Below are positions 1 to 8,195 of a stretch of DNA of 43,803 nucleotides, piece after piece. Under the pieces are notes generated by a model. The model searched no databases and was not told the DNA's origin. It was given only the letters and a program-made list of their open reading frames with translations. Position 1 is the first letter of the stretch. Each line of letters opens with the position of its first letter. The position numbers were made by a program, and so were the translations under genes. The DNA comes from JBECKS01 sp964557005 (GTDB taxonomy: Bacteria; Pseudomonadota; Gammaproteobacteria; Pseudomonadales; JBECKS01). The stretch lies in assembly GCA_964557005.1 (NCBI GenBank), contig CAZKYI010000013.1, positions 1 to 43,803 on the forward strand. The letters are read 5' to 3'.

Positions 1-74
1 CCAGTCAGTGCAGAACAACCTAAGTTAGTGCCCGGAAATACTTGACCACTACAGTGTATCTGGACAAGAGCTTG

Positions 75-209
75 ATGACTGCCGCTGGACGCCAACTTAT
101 TTCTGAATTTTTTGATATTAGCGCGGACAAATCACAGTGGCGTAGCGATGCCCACTACACAACTTCGAAAAGAGAAATAGATGAATTGTTTCGCGGTGAC
201 GCGGATTGA
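75..209 (+). CDS. Unrecognised short reading frame, possibly a gene remnant
   Basis: A 44-codon frame opens at ATG 75 and closes with TGA at 207-209. The same frame stays open back to a TAA at 21-23. Its product is hydrophilic, with Lys/Arg/Asp/Glu at the C-terminus (ends REIDELFRGDAD), and looks more like the tail of a real protein than random sequence. I recognise no family. It could be the 3' end of a gene decayed upstream, or a small accessory protein beside the toxin-antitoxin pair. No convincing ribosome-binding site is visible. The rest of the first 305 bases contains no other gene. Confidence 0.22.
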   Translation: MTAAGRQLISEFFDISADKSQWRSDAHYTTSKREIDELFRGDAD

Positions 210-305
210 GCCCCTACAACACCTCACCTTCACGCTTTATTTTTTAGGCTGGCTGGCTATACACTGTTGCGCATCAGACAGGGTAAACCCTTCGAGGACA
301 TCACT

Positions 306-554
306 ATGACCAAAATTCAGATTGAAGTGCCCGATGCCACAGCACAGGCTGCACAAGCCGCAGGTTTGTTAACACCCCAGGCAATGGAACGGTTGCTCTC
401 GAATGCTTTACGCAAACAGCAAGCAGCCGACTATCTGCTGACTATGGCCGATGAAGTAGCCGCCGCAAAAATAGCCCCAATGACCAAGGAAGAAATTCAG
501 GCTGAAATAAACGCCGCACGCTCAGGGAAGAAGCAAGATGCGGGTAGTCATTGA
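306..554 (+). CDS. Putative antitoxin of a PIN-type toxin-antitoxin pair
   Basis: This encodes 82 residues beginning MTKIQIEVPD. I chose ATG 306 because GAGGA at 294-298 lies 7 bases upstream; an in-frame ATG at 267 has no such site. The protein has a short beta-like start, an Ala/Gln-rich helical middle and a charged tail, as expected of small antitoxins that bind DNA and wrap their toxin. I see no clear ribbon-helix-helix or AbrB signature, so the antitoxin role rests mainly on context. The next gene is a PIN-domain toxin that overlaps this one by 17 bases. The pair is probably cotranscribed and autoregulated, as is usual for type II modules (family knowledge, not seen here). Confidence 0.72.
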   Translation: MTKIQIEVPDATAQAAQAAGLLTPQAMERLLSNALRKQQAADYLLTMADEVAAAKIAPMTKEEIQAEINAARSGKKQDAGSH

Positions 555-960
555 TACCAACACTCTACTATCTGGCTTGTTGTGGCGGGGTACACCACAT
601 ACTCTACTTAAGCAGGTTCGCAATGGCAGTGTGGAATTAGTCACCAGCCCAAGCTTGCTGAACGAATTTGCCAATGTTATCCAGCGCCCGAAGTTTTCTC
701 ATATCTTGCAAAGCACTTCCCGTACTCCAGCAAGAATCGTTGCTGAGTTACGGCAATTATCCGAGATTGTTATCACACCACCGCTAGCGGAACCCGTGTG
801 CCGCGACCCTGACGATGATGCCGTGCTTGCCTGTGCTTTGGCAGCCAAGGCAGAAATGATTATTACAGGCGATGACGATTTGTTGGCACTGCATCCGTGG
901 CAAGGAATTTTAATACTCAACCCCGCGAATGCCTTGCAACACTTTGCTGTAGATTATTAG
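538..960 (+). CDS. PIN-domain toxin (probable ribonuclease)
   Basis: This 140-residue protein belongs to the COG1569-type 'putative toxin, PIN family'. PIN toxins are metal-dependent ribonucleases that inhibit translation unless bound by their antitoxin. Acidic residues expected of the active site are visible: D6 in VVIDTNTLLSG, E43 in LLNEF, an Asp cluster at 90-94 (RDPDDD) followed by AVLACAL, and D112-D114 in ITGDDDLL. The length fits the family. The start lies inside the antitoxin gene with a GGGAAG-like site just upstream, so translation is probably coupled. The TAG stop at 958-960 forms part of the left arm of a hairpin shared with the convergent gene. All key residues are present, so it is probably functional. 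Confidence 0.88.
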   Translation: MRVVIDTNTLLSGLLWRGTPHTLLKQVRNGSVELVTSPSLLNEFANVIQRPKFSHILQSTSRTPARIVAELRQLSEIVITPPLAEPVCRDPDDDAVLACALAAKAEMIITGDDDLLALHPWQGILILNPANALQHFAVDY

Positions 961-982
961 GGGCAAATCTTATTCGCCCCTA
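958..982. terminator. Symmetrical hairpin between convergent genes
   Basis: The arms TAGGGGC (958-964) and GCCCCTA (976-982) pair perfectly. Inside them AAT and ATT add three more pairs across an A/C mismatch, leaving a CTT loop. The TAG stop of the PIN gene is in the left arm, and the complementary CTA in the right arm is the TAG stop of the opposing ABM gene. There is no T-tract on either side, so this may be a transcript-end stabiliser or a small repetitive palindrome rather than a classical terminator. Confidence 0.5.
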
Positions 983-1294
983 CTCCGCACTAAAAGCCAC
1001 ATCATAAAAAACAGCGCGCGGTTTAAAGGCCAGCAATTCCGGTAACTCAGGGCGTGAACGCGCTTTTTCCCCAAAGGCTTTGAAGTGTTCCATACTTTGC
1101 CACTGCGCATAATTCACGACATGCTTGCCGCAACGGCTCACATGCAGGTGTGATGAAACAAATCCGTCCTGCTGACTGATAAAATTCGCAACATAGGCTT
1201 TAATTTTTTCCGCCAGCTCTGCCTGCTGTTGTGCTTCGCAATCAAAACTTACCATCACAGTCAGGAGCTTGTTATCTGCATGTAAACTTGCCAT
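980..1294 (-). CDS. Antibiotic biosynthesis monooxygenase (ABM) domain protein
   Basis: This 104-residue protein shows the dimeric alpha/beta-barrel ABM pattern: MVSFDCEAQQQAELAEKI (strand then helix), QQDGFVSSHLHVS, then YAQWQSMEHFKAF. ABM proteins are small cofactor-free or heme-linked monooxygenases, quinol monooxygenases, or simple ligand-binding dimers. The W/F-rich segment 'YAQWQSMEHF' is characteristic of the fold. The substrate cannot be told from sequence. It lies 34 bases downstream of the alpha/beta hydrolase gene on the same strand and could be the last gene of that leftward operon, which would fit a role in detoxifying or oxidising small organic molecules. Confidence 0.78.
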   Translation of the reverse strand: MASLHADNKLLTVMVSFDCEAQQQAELAEKIKAYVANFISQQDGFVSSHLHVSRCGKHVVNYAQWQSMEHFKAFGEKARSRPELPELLAFKPRAVFYDVAFSAE

Positions 1295-1328
1295 ATGATT
1301 TCCTTTGGAATTAAGTTGTTATAAACGC

Positions 1329-2219
1329 TTAGCACTTTGCCTGAGGCAAAGTATTCATAAATGCCAGAATAGCTTCGGTAAAAATATCATTTTTATCTCC
1401 CGCTACCATGTGCCCTGCATCACTCACATCGACAAACTCCGAATGGGGCACCAGTTTTTTGAAATCCTTAACGGAGGCTTCACTCACCAGCTCGCTTAAT
1501 CTGCCGCGCACCAGCAAGGTTGGAAGTGTGAGTGTTTTCGCCGCTTCAACCATCGGATTATCCTGTTCTGCGCTGGCAGGTGCTTGTCGCCGATTGGCCA
1601 TAAATTTCGGATCCCAATGCCAGCGATAACGGCCATCGGCATCCAGTCGTAAATTTTTACTCAAACCATCGAGGCTTTGTGGGCGTTTACGATGGGGCAA
1701 ATAAGCGGCAATCACATCAGCCGCTTCCTGTAACGATACAAAGCCTTCTTCCACATTTTGCGCCATAAAACCCAGCACCTTATCAACACCTTTCTTTTCA
1801 ATCACAGGCGTTACATCGACCAGAATCAAGGCAGCCAATATCGCTTTATCTGTTGTGCCTTCTGCCATAATGCCCGCCAAACCACCCAGCGACGCACCAA
1901 TCAAAACAGGCTTTTGCGAAAAGTGTGCCGCCAGTCTTTGCAAATCCTGTCCATAATCCATCACCGAATAATCACCATTGGGCGACCATGAACTTTCACC
2001 ATGACCACGCTGATCAACCGTCACCGCATACCAGCCGCGCTCGGCAAGCCGTTGTGCAGTTTCACCCCAGGCATGACGGGTTTGTCCGCCGCCATGCGCA
2101 AGAATAACAGGCGGATGATCGGGATTTCCCCAACAATCTGCACTCAGGGAAATCACCTCGGATAATTTAAATCGCTTGCTTCGTTCAACTTGCGTTGTTT
2201 TTAACATTGCATGACTCAC
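1329..2219 (-). CDS. Alpha/beta hydrolase
   Basis: This 296-residue protein has the standard alpha/beta-hydrolase layout. There is an HGGG oxyanion segment at 42-45 (VILAHGGGQTRHAW) and DQRGHGES at 69-76. The nucleophile elbow is GASLGG with S110, a late acidic region follows TLLVRGRLSELV, and the catalytic His sits in DAGHMV near the C-terminus. The family includes esterases, epoxide hydrolases and C-C bond hydrolases, and the substrate is not predictable here. It starts only 5 bases after the oxidoreductase gene 2225-3178, so the two are almost certainly cotranscribed. They may act on the same compound, the reductase first on a conjugated ketone or quinone and the hydrolase on an ester (inference). 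Confidence 0.88.
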   Translation of the reverse strand: MSHAMLKTTQVERSKRFKLSEVISLSADCWGNPDHPPVILAHGGGQTRHAWGETAQRLAERGWYAVTVDQRGHGESSWSPNGDYSVMDYGQDLQRLAAHFSQKPVLIGASLGGLAGIMAEGTTDKAILAALILVDVTPVIEKKGVDKVLGFMAQNVEEGFVSLQEAADVIAAYLPHRKRPQSLDGLSKNLRLDADGRYRWHWDPKFMANRRQAPASAEQDNPMVEAAKTLTLPTLLVRGRLSELVSEASVKDFKKLVPHSEFVDVSDAGHMVAGDKNDIFTEAILAFMNTLPQAKC

Positions 2220-2224
2220 TACGT

Positions 2225-3178
2225 TTACCTCACTTTCAGGGCAATCTTGCCTTTGGTTCGCCCTTGCTTGCTATAACTGATGGCAGATTCAATATCCGAT
2301 AACTCAAATACCTTATCGACCAAAGGCTTGACCTGATTGGCTTCAATCATGCGTGCTATTTCCGCCAAGTGCCTGCCAATCGGCATCGCCAGAAAAGTTT
2401 GTGCATTCACGGTATTCTTGCTGAGAAGCCTTTGTAATCTGCTGGAAAATACTTCTGTGATATTTTTCAAACTGGTGTTGGTGGAAATAAATTCGCCATC
2501 TGCTTTCAAAATGTCAGCGCAACTTGCCTTGCTTTGCCCGCCAATCACATCGAACACAATATCAAAGTGTGTTTGCAGCTGGTGATAATCTTCCTTGGTA
2601 TAATCCACCACCACATCAGCCCCAAGACTTTTTACCAGTTCAACATTGGTCGTACTGCATACCGCTGTTACTTTTGCGCCCAATACCCTGGCAATTTGAA
2701 TCGCATAAATACCCACACCGCCTGAACCACCAATCACCAACACCTGCTCACCTGCTTCAAGCTTAGTGAGAATAAATGCCTGCCACGCTGTGAGTGCTGC
2801 CATCGGCACTGTTGCCGCTTCTATGTGGTTCAGGTTTTCGGGTTTGTGGGCAAGCATTCTTTCGTCTATCGCCAGATGTTCGCCAAAAGCACCTGTCTTG
2901 GCACTCATGGCAAATACCTGATCACCCACTTCAAAGTTTTTTACCTTGCTGCCTGTCTCTATAACCACACCTGATAAATCATGACCTAACATCATGTCAG
3001 GCAGGAACGGAAAATTTCTGTAGGTGTTTTTAAATCCGCTATAAAATTTCCAGTCGTGTGGATTCATACTGCTGGCATGAATTTCAACCAGCACCTGCCT
3101 GCGACCCACTTTGGGATACTCCCTGCCCTTCAAAACCAAATGTCCGCTACCTGCTTCTACCATAATACTTTGTGTCAT
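2225..3178 (-). CDS. Zinc-independent MDR-family oxidoreductase (quinone oxidoreductase-like)
   Basis: This 317-residue protein of the medium-chain dehydrogenase/reductase superfamily has an N-terminal GroES-like domain (EIHASSMNPHDWKFYSG, then MLGHDLSGVV). Its Rossmann domain carries QVLVIGGSGGVG followed by YAIQIARVLGAKV. The segment after the HASSMNPHDW motif lacks the catalytic zinc Cys, which fits the NADPH:quinone oxidoreductase/enone reductase branch. Such enzymes are cytoplasmic and reduce quinones or alpha,beta-unsaturated carbonyls. It is the first gene of a leftward run with the alpha/beta hydrolase. It is divergent from the GAPDH gene, with a promoter-bearing gap of about 130 bases between them. 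Confidence 0.87.
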   Translation of the reverse strand: MTQSIMVEAGSGHLVLKGREYPKVGRRQVLVEIHASSMNPHDWKFYSGFKNTYRNFPFLPDMMLGHDLSGVVIETGSKVKNFEVGDQVFAMSAKTGAFGEHLAIDERMLAHKPENLNHIEAATVPMAALTAWQAFILTKLEAGEQVLVIGGSGGVGIYAIQIARVLGAKVTAVCSTTNVELVKSLGADVVVDYTKEDYHQLQTHFDIVFDVIGGQSKASCADILKADGEFISTNTSLKNITEVFSSRLQRLLSKNTVNAQTFLAMPIGRHLAEIARMIEANQVKPLVDKVFELSDIESAISYSKQGRTKGKIALKVR

Positions 3179-3307
3179 AAGCCCACCTTTTCACGGTTCA
3201 TTTTTCCACACTTCAAGAAGCAAACTATACCGTTTGTAGGAAAAGCCGTCTTGTTGAACCTTGCACAAGACTACACTTTGGCTAAATGTTCATTTAAGGA
3301 GGCGCTT

Positions 3308-4318
3308 ATGCGTATCGCAATCAATGGCTATGGCAGAATTGGTCACTGTATTATTCGCGCCATTTTCGATAATGGCTGGCAAAATGAATTCAATGTTGTG
3401 GCCATTAACGATCTCGCCAGCCCTGAATTGCTTTGCCATCTTACGCAATATGATTCCACGCTTGGCACTTTTAACGCCGAGGTAAAACTCGACCCCTTAA
3501 ATGAAAAAATTCTGCTGATTAACCAGCATCCGATTGAACTCAGCGCACATCAGCATATCGACGAACTGCCCTGGAAAAGACTCGATATTGATATTTGTCT
3601 GGAATGTAGCGGGCGTTTTACAAGCAAGGAGCAGGCGAGCAAACACCTGAGTGCGGGAGCGAAAAAAGTATTGGTGAGTGCGCCGTGTGCCAACGCCGAC
3701 AACACCATTGTCTATGGTGTGAACCATGAAAAACTCAAAGCAGATGATCTGGTGGTATCCAATGCCTCATGCACCACCAACTGTCTGGCACCGATTCTGA
3801 AAGTCATTGATGAACATTTTGGCATTGCCTACGGTGCCATGACCACCATTCATGCCTACACCAACGACCAGAACCTGATTGACAAGGCACCAGGTGATTT
3901 TTATCGCTCGCGTTCTGCAACGCAATCGATGATTCCCACCAAAACAGGTGCCGCCAGTGCGGTCGGTTTGGTGTTGCCACAACTGCAAGGGAAACTGCAC
4001 GGTATGGCAGTCCGTGTACCTACCATCAATGTGTCATTGATTGATGTGTATTTGCAATGTGAAAAGCCTGTTTCCGTCAAAGCAGTCAATCACTGTGTCT
4101 ATGAGGCGGCTAACAATGAACTCAAAGGGGTGCTCGCCTATAACAAGGCACCGCTGGTTTCGATTGATTTCAAACACCACCCTGCTTCCAGCATTTTTGA
4201 TGCCAACCACACCGCCTGTATAGAACAACAGTTAAAGGTGATGTGCTGGTATGACAACGAATGGGCGTTTTCGCTGCGTATGCTCGATGTGGCGAGATTG
4301 ATGAGATCAATAAAATAA
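3308..4318 (+). CDS. gap: Glyceraldehyde-3-phosphate dehydrogenase family protein
   Basis: This 336-residue type I GAPDH-family enzyme oxidises glyceraldehyde-3-phosphate with NAD and phosphate in glycolysis. ATG 3308 is preceded by AAGGAGG at 3296-3302; the open frame runs further upstream, but without a start signal. The NAD-binding motif INGYGRIG starts at residue 5, and D35 in INDLA suggests NAD rather than NADP. The catalytic C155 sits in SNASCTTNC and H182 in TTIHAYTNDQ. The substrate loop reads SMIPTKTGAA, as in GAPDH. Erythrose-4-phosphate dehydrogenase (Epd) is a close relative and was considered, but the HAYTNDQ and PTKTGAA segments favour GAPDH. The gene is alone, with no pgk or tkt nearby, so it may be a second, specialised gap copy. 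Confidence 0.88.
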   Translation: MRIAINGYGRIGHCIIRAIFDNGWQNEFNVVAINDLASPELLCHLTQYDSTLGTFNAEVKLDPLNEKILLINQHPIELSAHQHIDELPWKRLDIDICLECSGRFTSKEQASKHLSAGAKKVLVSAPCANADNTIVYGVNHEKLKADDLVVSNASCTTNCLAPILKVIDEHFGIAYGAMTTIHAYTNDQNLIDKAPGDFYRSRSATQSMIPTKTGAASAVGLVLPQLQGKLHGMAVRVPTINVSLIDVYLQCEKPVSVKAVNHCVYEAANNELKGVLAYNKAPLVSIDFKHHPASSIFDANHTACIEQQLKVMCWYDNEWAFSLRMLDVARLMRSIK

Positions 4319-4325
4319 CAACAGC

Positions 4326-6035
4326 CTACCCGTGATGCTTTTGCGCTGAATGTTCTTGCATACCCAACACATGGCGGCTAATGGAATCTGCCAGCTCATT
4401 CACTTCGTTGAATACTTCAATGCCTTCTTCGCTTCTGAGTAGTTCGGCTTCATCTACATTGTGTGCGCAAACCAGAATGGAAATTTCAGGGTTAAGCGTG
4501 CGTGCTGTCTGAATCATCTGATGCACTTTAACAAGATCATAAATGGTGATAATCAGTACATCGGCGTGCATGATATGCGCCTGAATCAGCACATTGGGTT
4601 CACTCGCATCACCACTCACAGCAATCTTGCCTTCCTGTCTTAACTGATCCACCTTGCTGCGCTGCTGTTCTGCAATCACCACCTTGAGCTGTTCTTTCAT
4701 CAGGGTGTCGCCGACACGCTTGCCCACAGAACCATAACCCACAATCACCGCCTGACCTTTAAGCAATGCCTGATCAACATTCAAAGGAATTTGCCCCAAG
4801 GGGTCGTCACGTGAATTCAGTTGGCGCGCCAAACGCGAACGCTTCAACATCCACTCGTGCAAGGGTTTTACAGTAAAGAAAAATGCAGGGTTGAGGATAA
4901 TGGAAATCAGTGCAGCGGCGAGTATCAGGTTAAGCCCCTCTTCCGACATCAGGCCAAGCGTCATGCCCAGCCCTGCCAGAATGAAGGCAAATTCACCAAT
5001 CTGTGCAAGGCTCACCCCGACAATCAGCGCGGTATTCAAGGGATAACGGAAAACCAGCACAATAATAATCGCAGCAAGCGTTTTGCCTGCTACCACAATG
5101 CCTGTGGTTAAAAATACCTTGAGTGGTTCATGCCAGAGAATTTCAGGATTAAATAACATGCCCACCGATACGAAAAACAATACTGCAAAGGCATCTCTCA
5201 AGGGCAAGGATTCATCAGCAGCACGGTGGCTGAATTCGGATTCCCTTAACATCATGCCTGCAAAAAAAGCACCCAGCGCGACAGACACACCAAACAATGC
5301 CGTCGCACCGAATGCAAAGGCAATCGCAAAAGCAATCACACACAACGAAAACAATTCACGCGAGCCAGTGCTGGCAACCCACCAGAGCACCTTGGGGAAA
5401 AGCTTGCGCCCGAACACCATCATAAATATGGCAAACGCAGCCAGCTTTAAAAAGGTAATCGAAAAGGTGCGCACAAGTTCCTGCTGATTAAAGTCGCCTG
5501 CGCCTGATAACAAACCTGCAAACACAGGCAGCAGTACCAGCGTCAGCACCATCGCCAAATCTTCCACAATCAACCAGCCGACCGCGATGCGCCCGTTGAC
5601 CGAATCAAGCGCAATACCGTTGGATTCCAGTGCTCTTAATAACACCACCGTACTTGCGGTGGAAAGACAAAGCCCGAATACCAGCGAGGCACCCAACGAC
5701 CAGCCCCACCAGGTGCCTAAGGCCATACCAAAACTCATGGCAGCCAGAATCTGTACAATTGCTCCGGGCAGCGCAATTTTTTTCACAGACAGCAAATCAT
5801 TGAGCGAAAAATGCAGACCAACGCCAAACATCAACAGCATTACACCAATCTCGGCTAACTGATTGGCAAGGCCAATATCTGCCACAACACCGGGTGTATG
5901 CGGACCGATAACCACACCGGCAAGCAAATAACCCACCAGTGTCGGCAGACGAAGACGCTGTGCAATAAAGCCAAAAATCAGCGCCAGACCAAAACCCAGC
6001 GCCAAAATACTAATTAAACCAGTTTCATGCGGCAT
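4326..6035 (-). CDS. ybaL: CPA2 cation/proton antiporter with TrkA-N domain (YbaL/KefB type)
   Basis: This 569-residue inner-membrane protein has about twelve membrane segments in residues 1-390 and a cytoplasmic TrkA-N/RCK regulatory domain from about 428, with Rossmann motif GYGSVG at 433-438. The N-terminal half closely follows the E. coli YbaL pattern: LVGYLLAG, LMFGVGLHFSL, STASTVVLLRAL, GWLIVEDL with E158-D159 in the transport core, and ASLAQIGEFAFILAGLG-like text near 341-357. CPA2 proteins exchange K+ or Na+ for H+ and are gated by nucleotides or thiols through the RCK domain. The gene converges with gap, leaving 7 bases between the stops. A KefB/KefC glutathione-gated channel is the alternative, but overall similarity favours YbaL. 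Confidence 0.9.
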   Translation of the reverse strand: MPHETGLISILALGFGLALIFGFIAQRLRLPTLVGYLLAGVVIGPHTPGVVADIGLANQLAEIGVMLLMFGVGLHFSLNDLLSVKKIALPGAIVQILAAMSFGMALGTWWGWSLGASLVFGLCLSTASTVVLLRALESNGIALDSVNGRIAVGWLIVEDLAMVLTLVLLPVFAGLLSGAGDFNQQELVRTFSITFLKLAAFAIFMMVFGRKLFPKVLWWVASTGSRELFSLCVIAFAIAFAFGATALFGVSVALGAFFAGMMLRESEFSHRAADESLPLRDAFAVLFFVSVGMLFNPEILWHEPLKVFLTTGIVVAGKTLAAIIIVLVFRYPLNTALIVGVSLAQIGEFAFILAGLGMTLGLMSEEGLNLILAAALISIILNPAFFFTVKPLHEWMLKRSRLARQLNSRDDPLGQIPLNVDQALLKGQAVIVGYGSVGKRVGDTLMKEQLKVVIAEQQRSKVDQLRQEGKIAVSGDASEPNVLIQAHIMHADVLIITIYDLVKVHQMIQTARTLNPEISILVCAHNVDEAELLRSEEGIEVFNEVNELADSISRHVLGMQEHSAQKHHG

Positions 6036-6073
6036 ATTTTCAGTACCTGAAATTTTTCGTCATCATAACAAAG

Positions 6074-7240
6074 CTAGTAACTCTTTTCCTGCCCCAATAC
6101 TTTCTCGGCAATAAAGTTTTTAATCATTTCCTGACTCACGGGTGCAATCACCGGAATCTGGATTTCACGCAAATAACGCTCAACATGAAACTCTTTTGCA
6201 TAACCCATACCACCATGTGTGAGCACAGCTCTTTGACACGCCTTCAATGCCGCGTGGGCTGCAAGATATTTTGCGGTATTGGCAGAGACACCTGCATTCC
6301 TGCCACTGTCATATTCACTGGCTGCCTTGAGCATCATGGTGAAAGCCGCTTCCAGTTCCATCCAGTTTTCAGCGAGCGGGTGTTGTATCGCCTGATTCTT
6401 GCCGATACTTCTGTCAAAAACTTTTCGCTCGCGTGCATACAGCGCAGCTTTTTCCAAAGCGACTTGTCCCAAACCACACGCTTCTGCTGCAATCAGAATG
6501 CGCTCGGGATTTAATCCGTGTAACAAACACTTCCAGCCGTCACCTTCTTCACCAATGCGATCTTCAAGAGGTACTGTCAAGCCATCAATAAACAGGGCGT
6601 TGGTATCCACCGCTGCCCTGCCCATTTTATCAATCACCTTTACTTCTACCTTGCTTCTATCCAGATCGGTATAAAACAGCGTGAGACCATCGGTGGGTTT
6701 AAGACATTGCTCTTTCGGCGTGGTGCGCACCACCAGCAAAATTTTATTGGCACGTTGCGCTGTACTCGTCCACATTTTTTGCCCGTGAATAACATAGGCA
6801 TTCCCCTGCCTTTGCGCACGGGTTTCAATGCTGGTGGTATTCAAACCCGCATTGGCTTCGGTCACGCCAAAACAACATCGGTCTGTGCCTGCAATTAAGG
6901 GTGGAAGAAAGCGTTGTTTTTGTTCTGCATTTCCAAACACCACGATGGGGTGTGGGCCAAACAAATTGATGTGAATGGCAGAGGCACCTGTCATACCCGC
7001 GCCAGAACGTGAAATGGTATGTGCAAGAATGGCCGCCTCACCAATCCCCAAACCTGCGCCACCATAAGCTTCCGGCATGGCAATACCCAGCCAGCCACCT
7101 GCAATAATTTCATCAACAAATGCCTGCGGAAATTCAGCGTGCTTGTCACAGCTTAGCCAATAATCATCATTGAAGTTGCGGCAGATTTTTTCAATCGCCT
7201 GTTTAACAACGTGTTGATTTTCATTCAAATCAAAGGGCAT
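6074..7240 (-). CDS. Acyl-CoA dehydrogenase (helix-G glutamate type)
   Basis: This 388-residue FAD enzyme should introduce an alpha,beta double bond into an acyl-CoA. I start it at the ATG read from 7240 (MPFDLNENQH), which has AGGAA about 8 bases upstream; a 27-residue in-frame extension lacks a start signal. Visible motifs are PEAYGGAGLG at 56-65, CFGVTEANAGLNTTSI, WTSTAQRANKI, and C-terminal THGGMGYAKEFHVER. At the usual MCAD catalytic position, where EGTS is expected, it reads APVS. A Glu is present in helix G (GLNPER, E246), as in isovaleryl- and long-chain acyl-CoA dehydrogenases, so E246 is the likely base. It is divergent from an enoyl-CoA hydratase, the next beta-oxidation step. Confidence 0.9.
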   Translation of the reverse strand: MPFDLNENQHVVKQAIEKICRNFNDDYWLSCDKHAEFPQAFVDEIIAGGWLGIAMPEAYGGAGLGIGEAAILAHTISRSGAGMTGASAIHINLFGPHPIVVFGNAEQKQRFLPPLIAGTDRCCFGVTEANAGLNTTSIETRAQRQGNAYVIHGQKMWTSTAQRANKILLVVRTTPKEQCLKPTDGLTLFYTDLDRSKVEVKVIDKMGRAAVDTNALFIDGLTVPLEDRIGEEGDGWKCLLHGLNPERILIAAEACGLGQVALEKAALYARERKVFDRSIGKNQAIQHPLAENWMELEAAFTMMLKAASEYDSGRNAGVSANTAKYLAAHAALKACQRAVLTHGGMGYAKEFHVERYLREIQIPVIAPVSQEMIKNFIAEKVLGQEKSY

Positions 7241-7353
7241 GGTGATGTTCCTGATGTGCAACTCAATCGAAAGCGGCCAAGTATCGCACGGGCTAAAGCT
7301 TTGGGCTAACATGCCCGACAACAGATTATTGAATCAACAAAAAGGCACGCACC

Positions 7354-8193
7354 ATGAGCACTGATTACCAAACCATAAAACTCGAACACACAGGCGACGT
7401 TGCCTTAATCACGCTGAATCGCCCCAAATACATGAATGCCTGGACAGGCCAAATGGGCGTTGAATTAAAACACGCACTCGCCCACGCAGAAGCGGATAAA
7501 TCCGTGGTCGGTATTGTGATTACTGGCGAAGGCAAAGCCTTTTGCGCGGGTGCCGACATGGCCGATTTAATGGCGATCAGTGGCAAGGGCGAAGGCAATA
7601 AAATCACGGGGCCTCGTTTAGACGCCGACCCGGGTGATAAAAACATGCCTGCGGTTTATCAGAAAACCTATTCCTATCTGGCTACGATTCAGAAACCGAT
7701 TATTGCCGCCGTCAACGGTGCCGTCGCAGGTATGGCGCTGCCCTTTATTTTGTTTTGTGACATGCGCTTTTTTGGCAAAAGTGGTTTTGTGATGTCGGCC
7801 TTTCCACAAAGAGGGCTGGTTGCAGAATATGGCGCAAGCTGGATTCTGCCGCGCATTGTCGGCGTGGATAAGGCACTCGATATTTTGTTATCGAGCAGAA
7901 AAATTTATGGTGAAGAAGCGCTGCAACTCGGTTTGGCCACCAAGCTGTTTGAAGATGAAACACTGGTTGCCGAAGCAATCAGTTACGTGCAAAAACTCGC
8001 CGATACCTGCGCACCCGTTTCACTCAAACACATCAAGGCACAGGTCTATACCGATTTGGTGCGCGATTCTGAACAGGCACTCGATTATGCCGTCAAAGCC
8101 ATGCTCGAAAGTTTTGGTGGTGCCGACATGAAAGAAGGTGTGGCTTCGTTTATGGAAAAACGCAAACCGCAGTTTGAGCGCATTGGCAAATAA
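7354..8193 (+). CDS. Enoyl-CoA hydratase/isomerase family protein
   Basis: This 279-residue crotonase-fold protein probably hydrates enoyl-CoA or isomerises its double bond. The first oxyanion-hole segment is GKAFCAGADMADL and the second is AVNGAVAGMALPFILFCD. The region that usually holds catalytic acids reads FPQRGLVAEYGASWILPRIVG, where one Glu (AEYG) is retained. The length is normal, with a C-terminal trimerisation helix. It is divergent from the acyl-CoA dehydrogenase 6074-7240, and the two probably act in sequence on fatty or branched acyl-CoAs. The next gene starts 2 bases after its stop, so the two share a transcript. The exact substrate is not deducible. Confidence 0.9.
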   Translation: MSTDYQTIKLEHTGDVALITLNRPKYMNAWTGQMGVELKHALAHAEADKSVVGIVITGEGKAFCAGADMADLMAISGKGEGNKITGPRLDADPGDKNMPAVYQKTYSYLATIQKPIIAAVNGAVAGMALPFILFCDMRFFGKSGFVMSAFPQRGLVAEYGASWILPRIVGVDKALDILLSSRKIYGEEALQLGLATKLFEDETLVAEAISYVQKLADTCAPVSLKHIKAQVYTDLVRDSEQALDYAVKAMLESFGGADMKEGVASFMEKRKPQFERIGK

Positions 8194-8195
8194 CC

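Noticed and set aside
3056..3307. In-frame upstream extension of the GAPDH gene (84 codons)
   Set aside because: It overlaps the divergent oxidoreductase start, has no ribosome site, and does not resemble GAPDH. ATG 3308 has a strong AAGGAGG.
3308..4318. Erythrose-4-phosphate dehydrogenase (epd) assignment
   Set aside because: The substrate-loop residues (PTKTGAA) and HAYTNDQ segment follow GAPDH, not Epd. No pdx gene is nearby.
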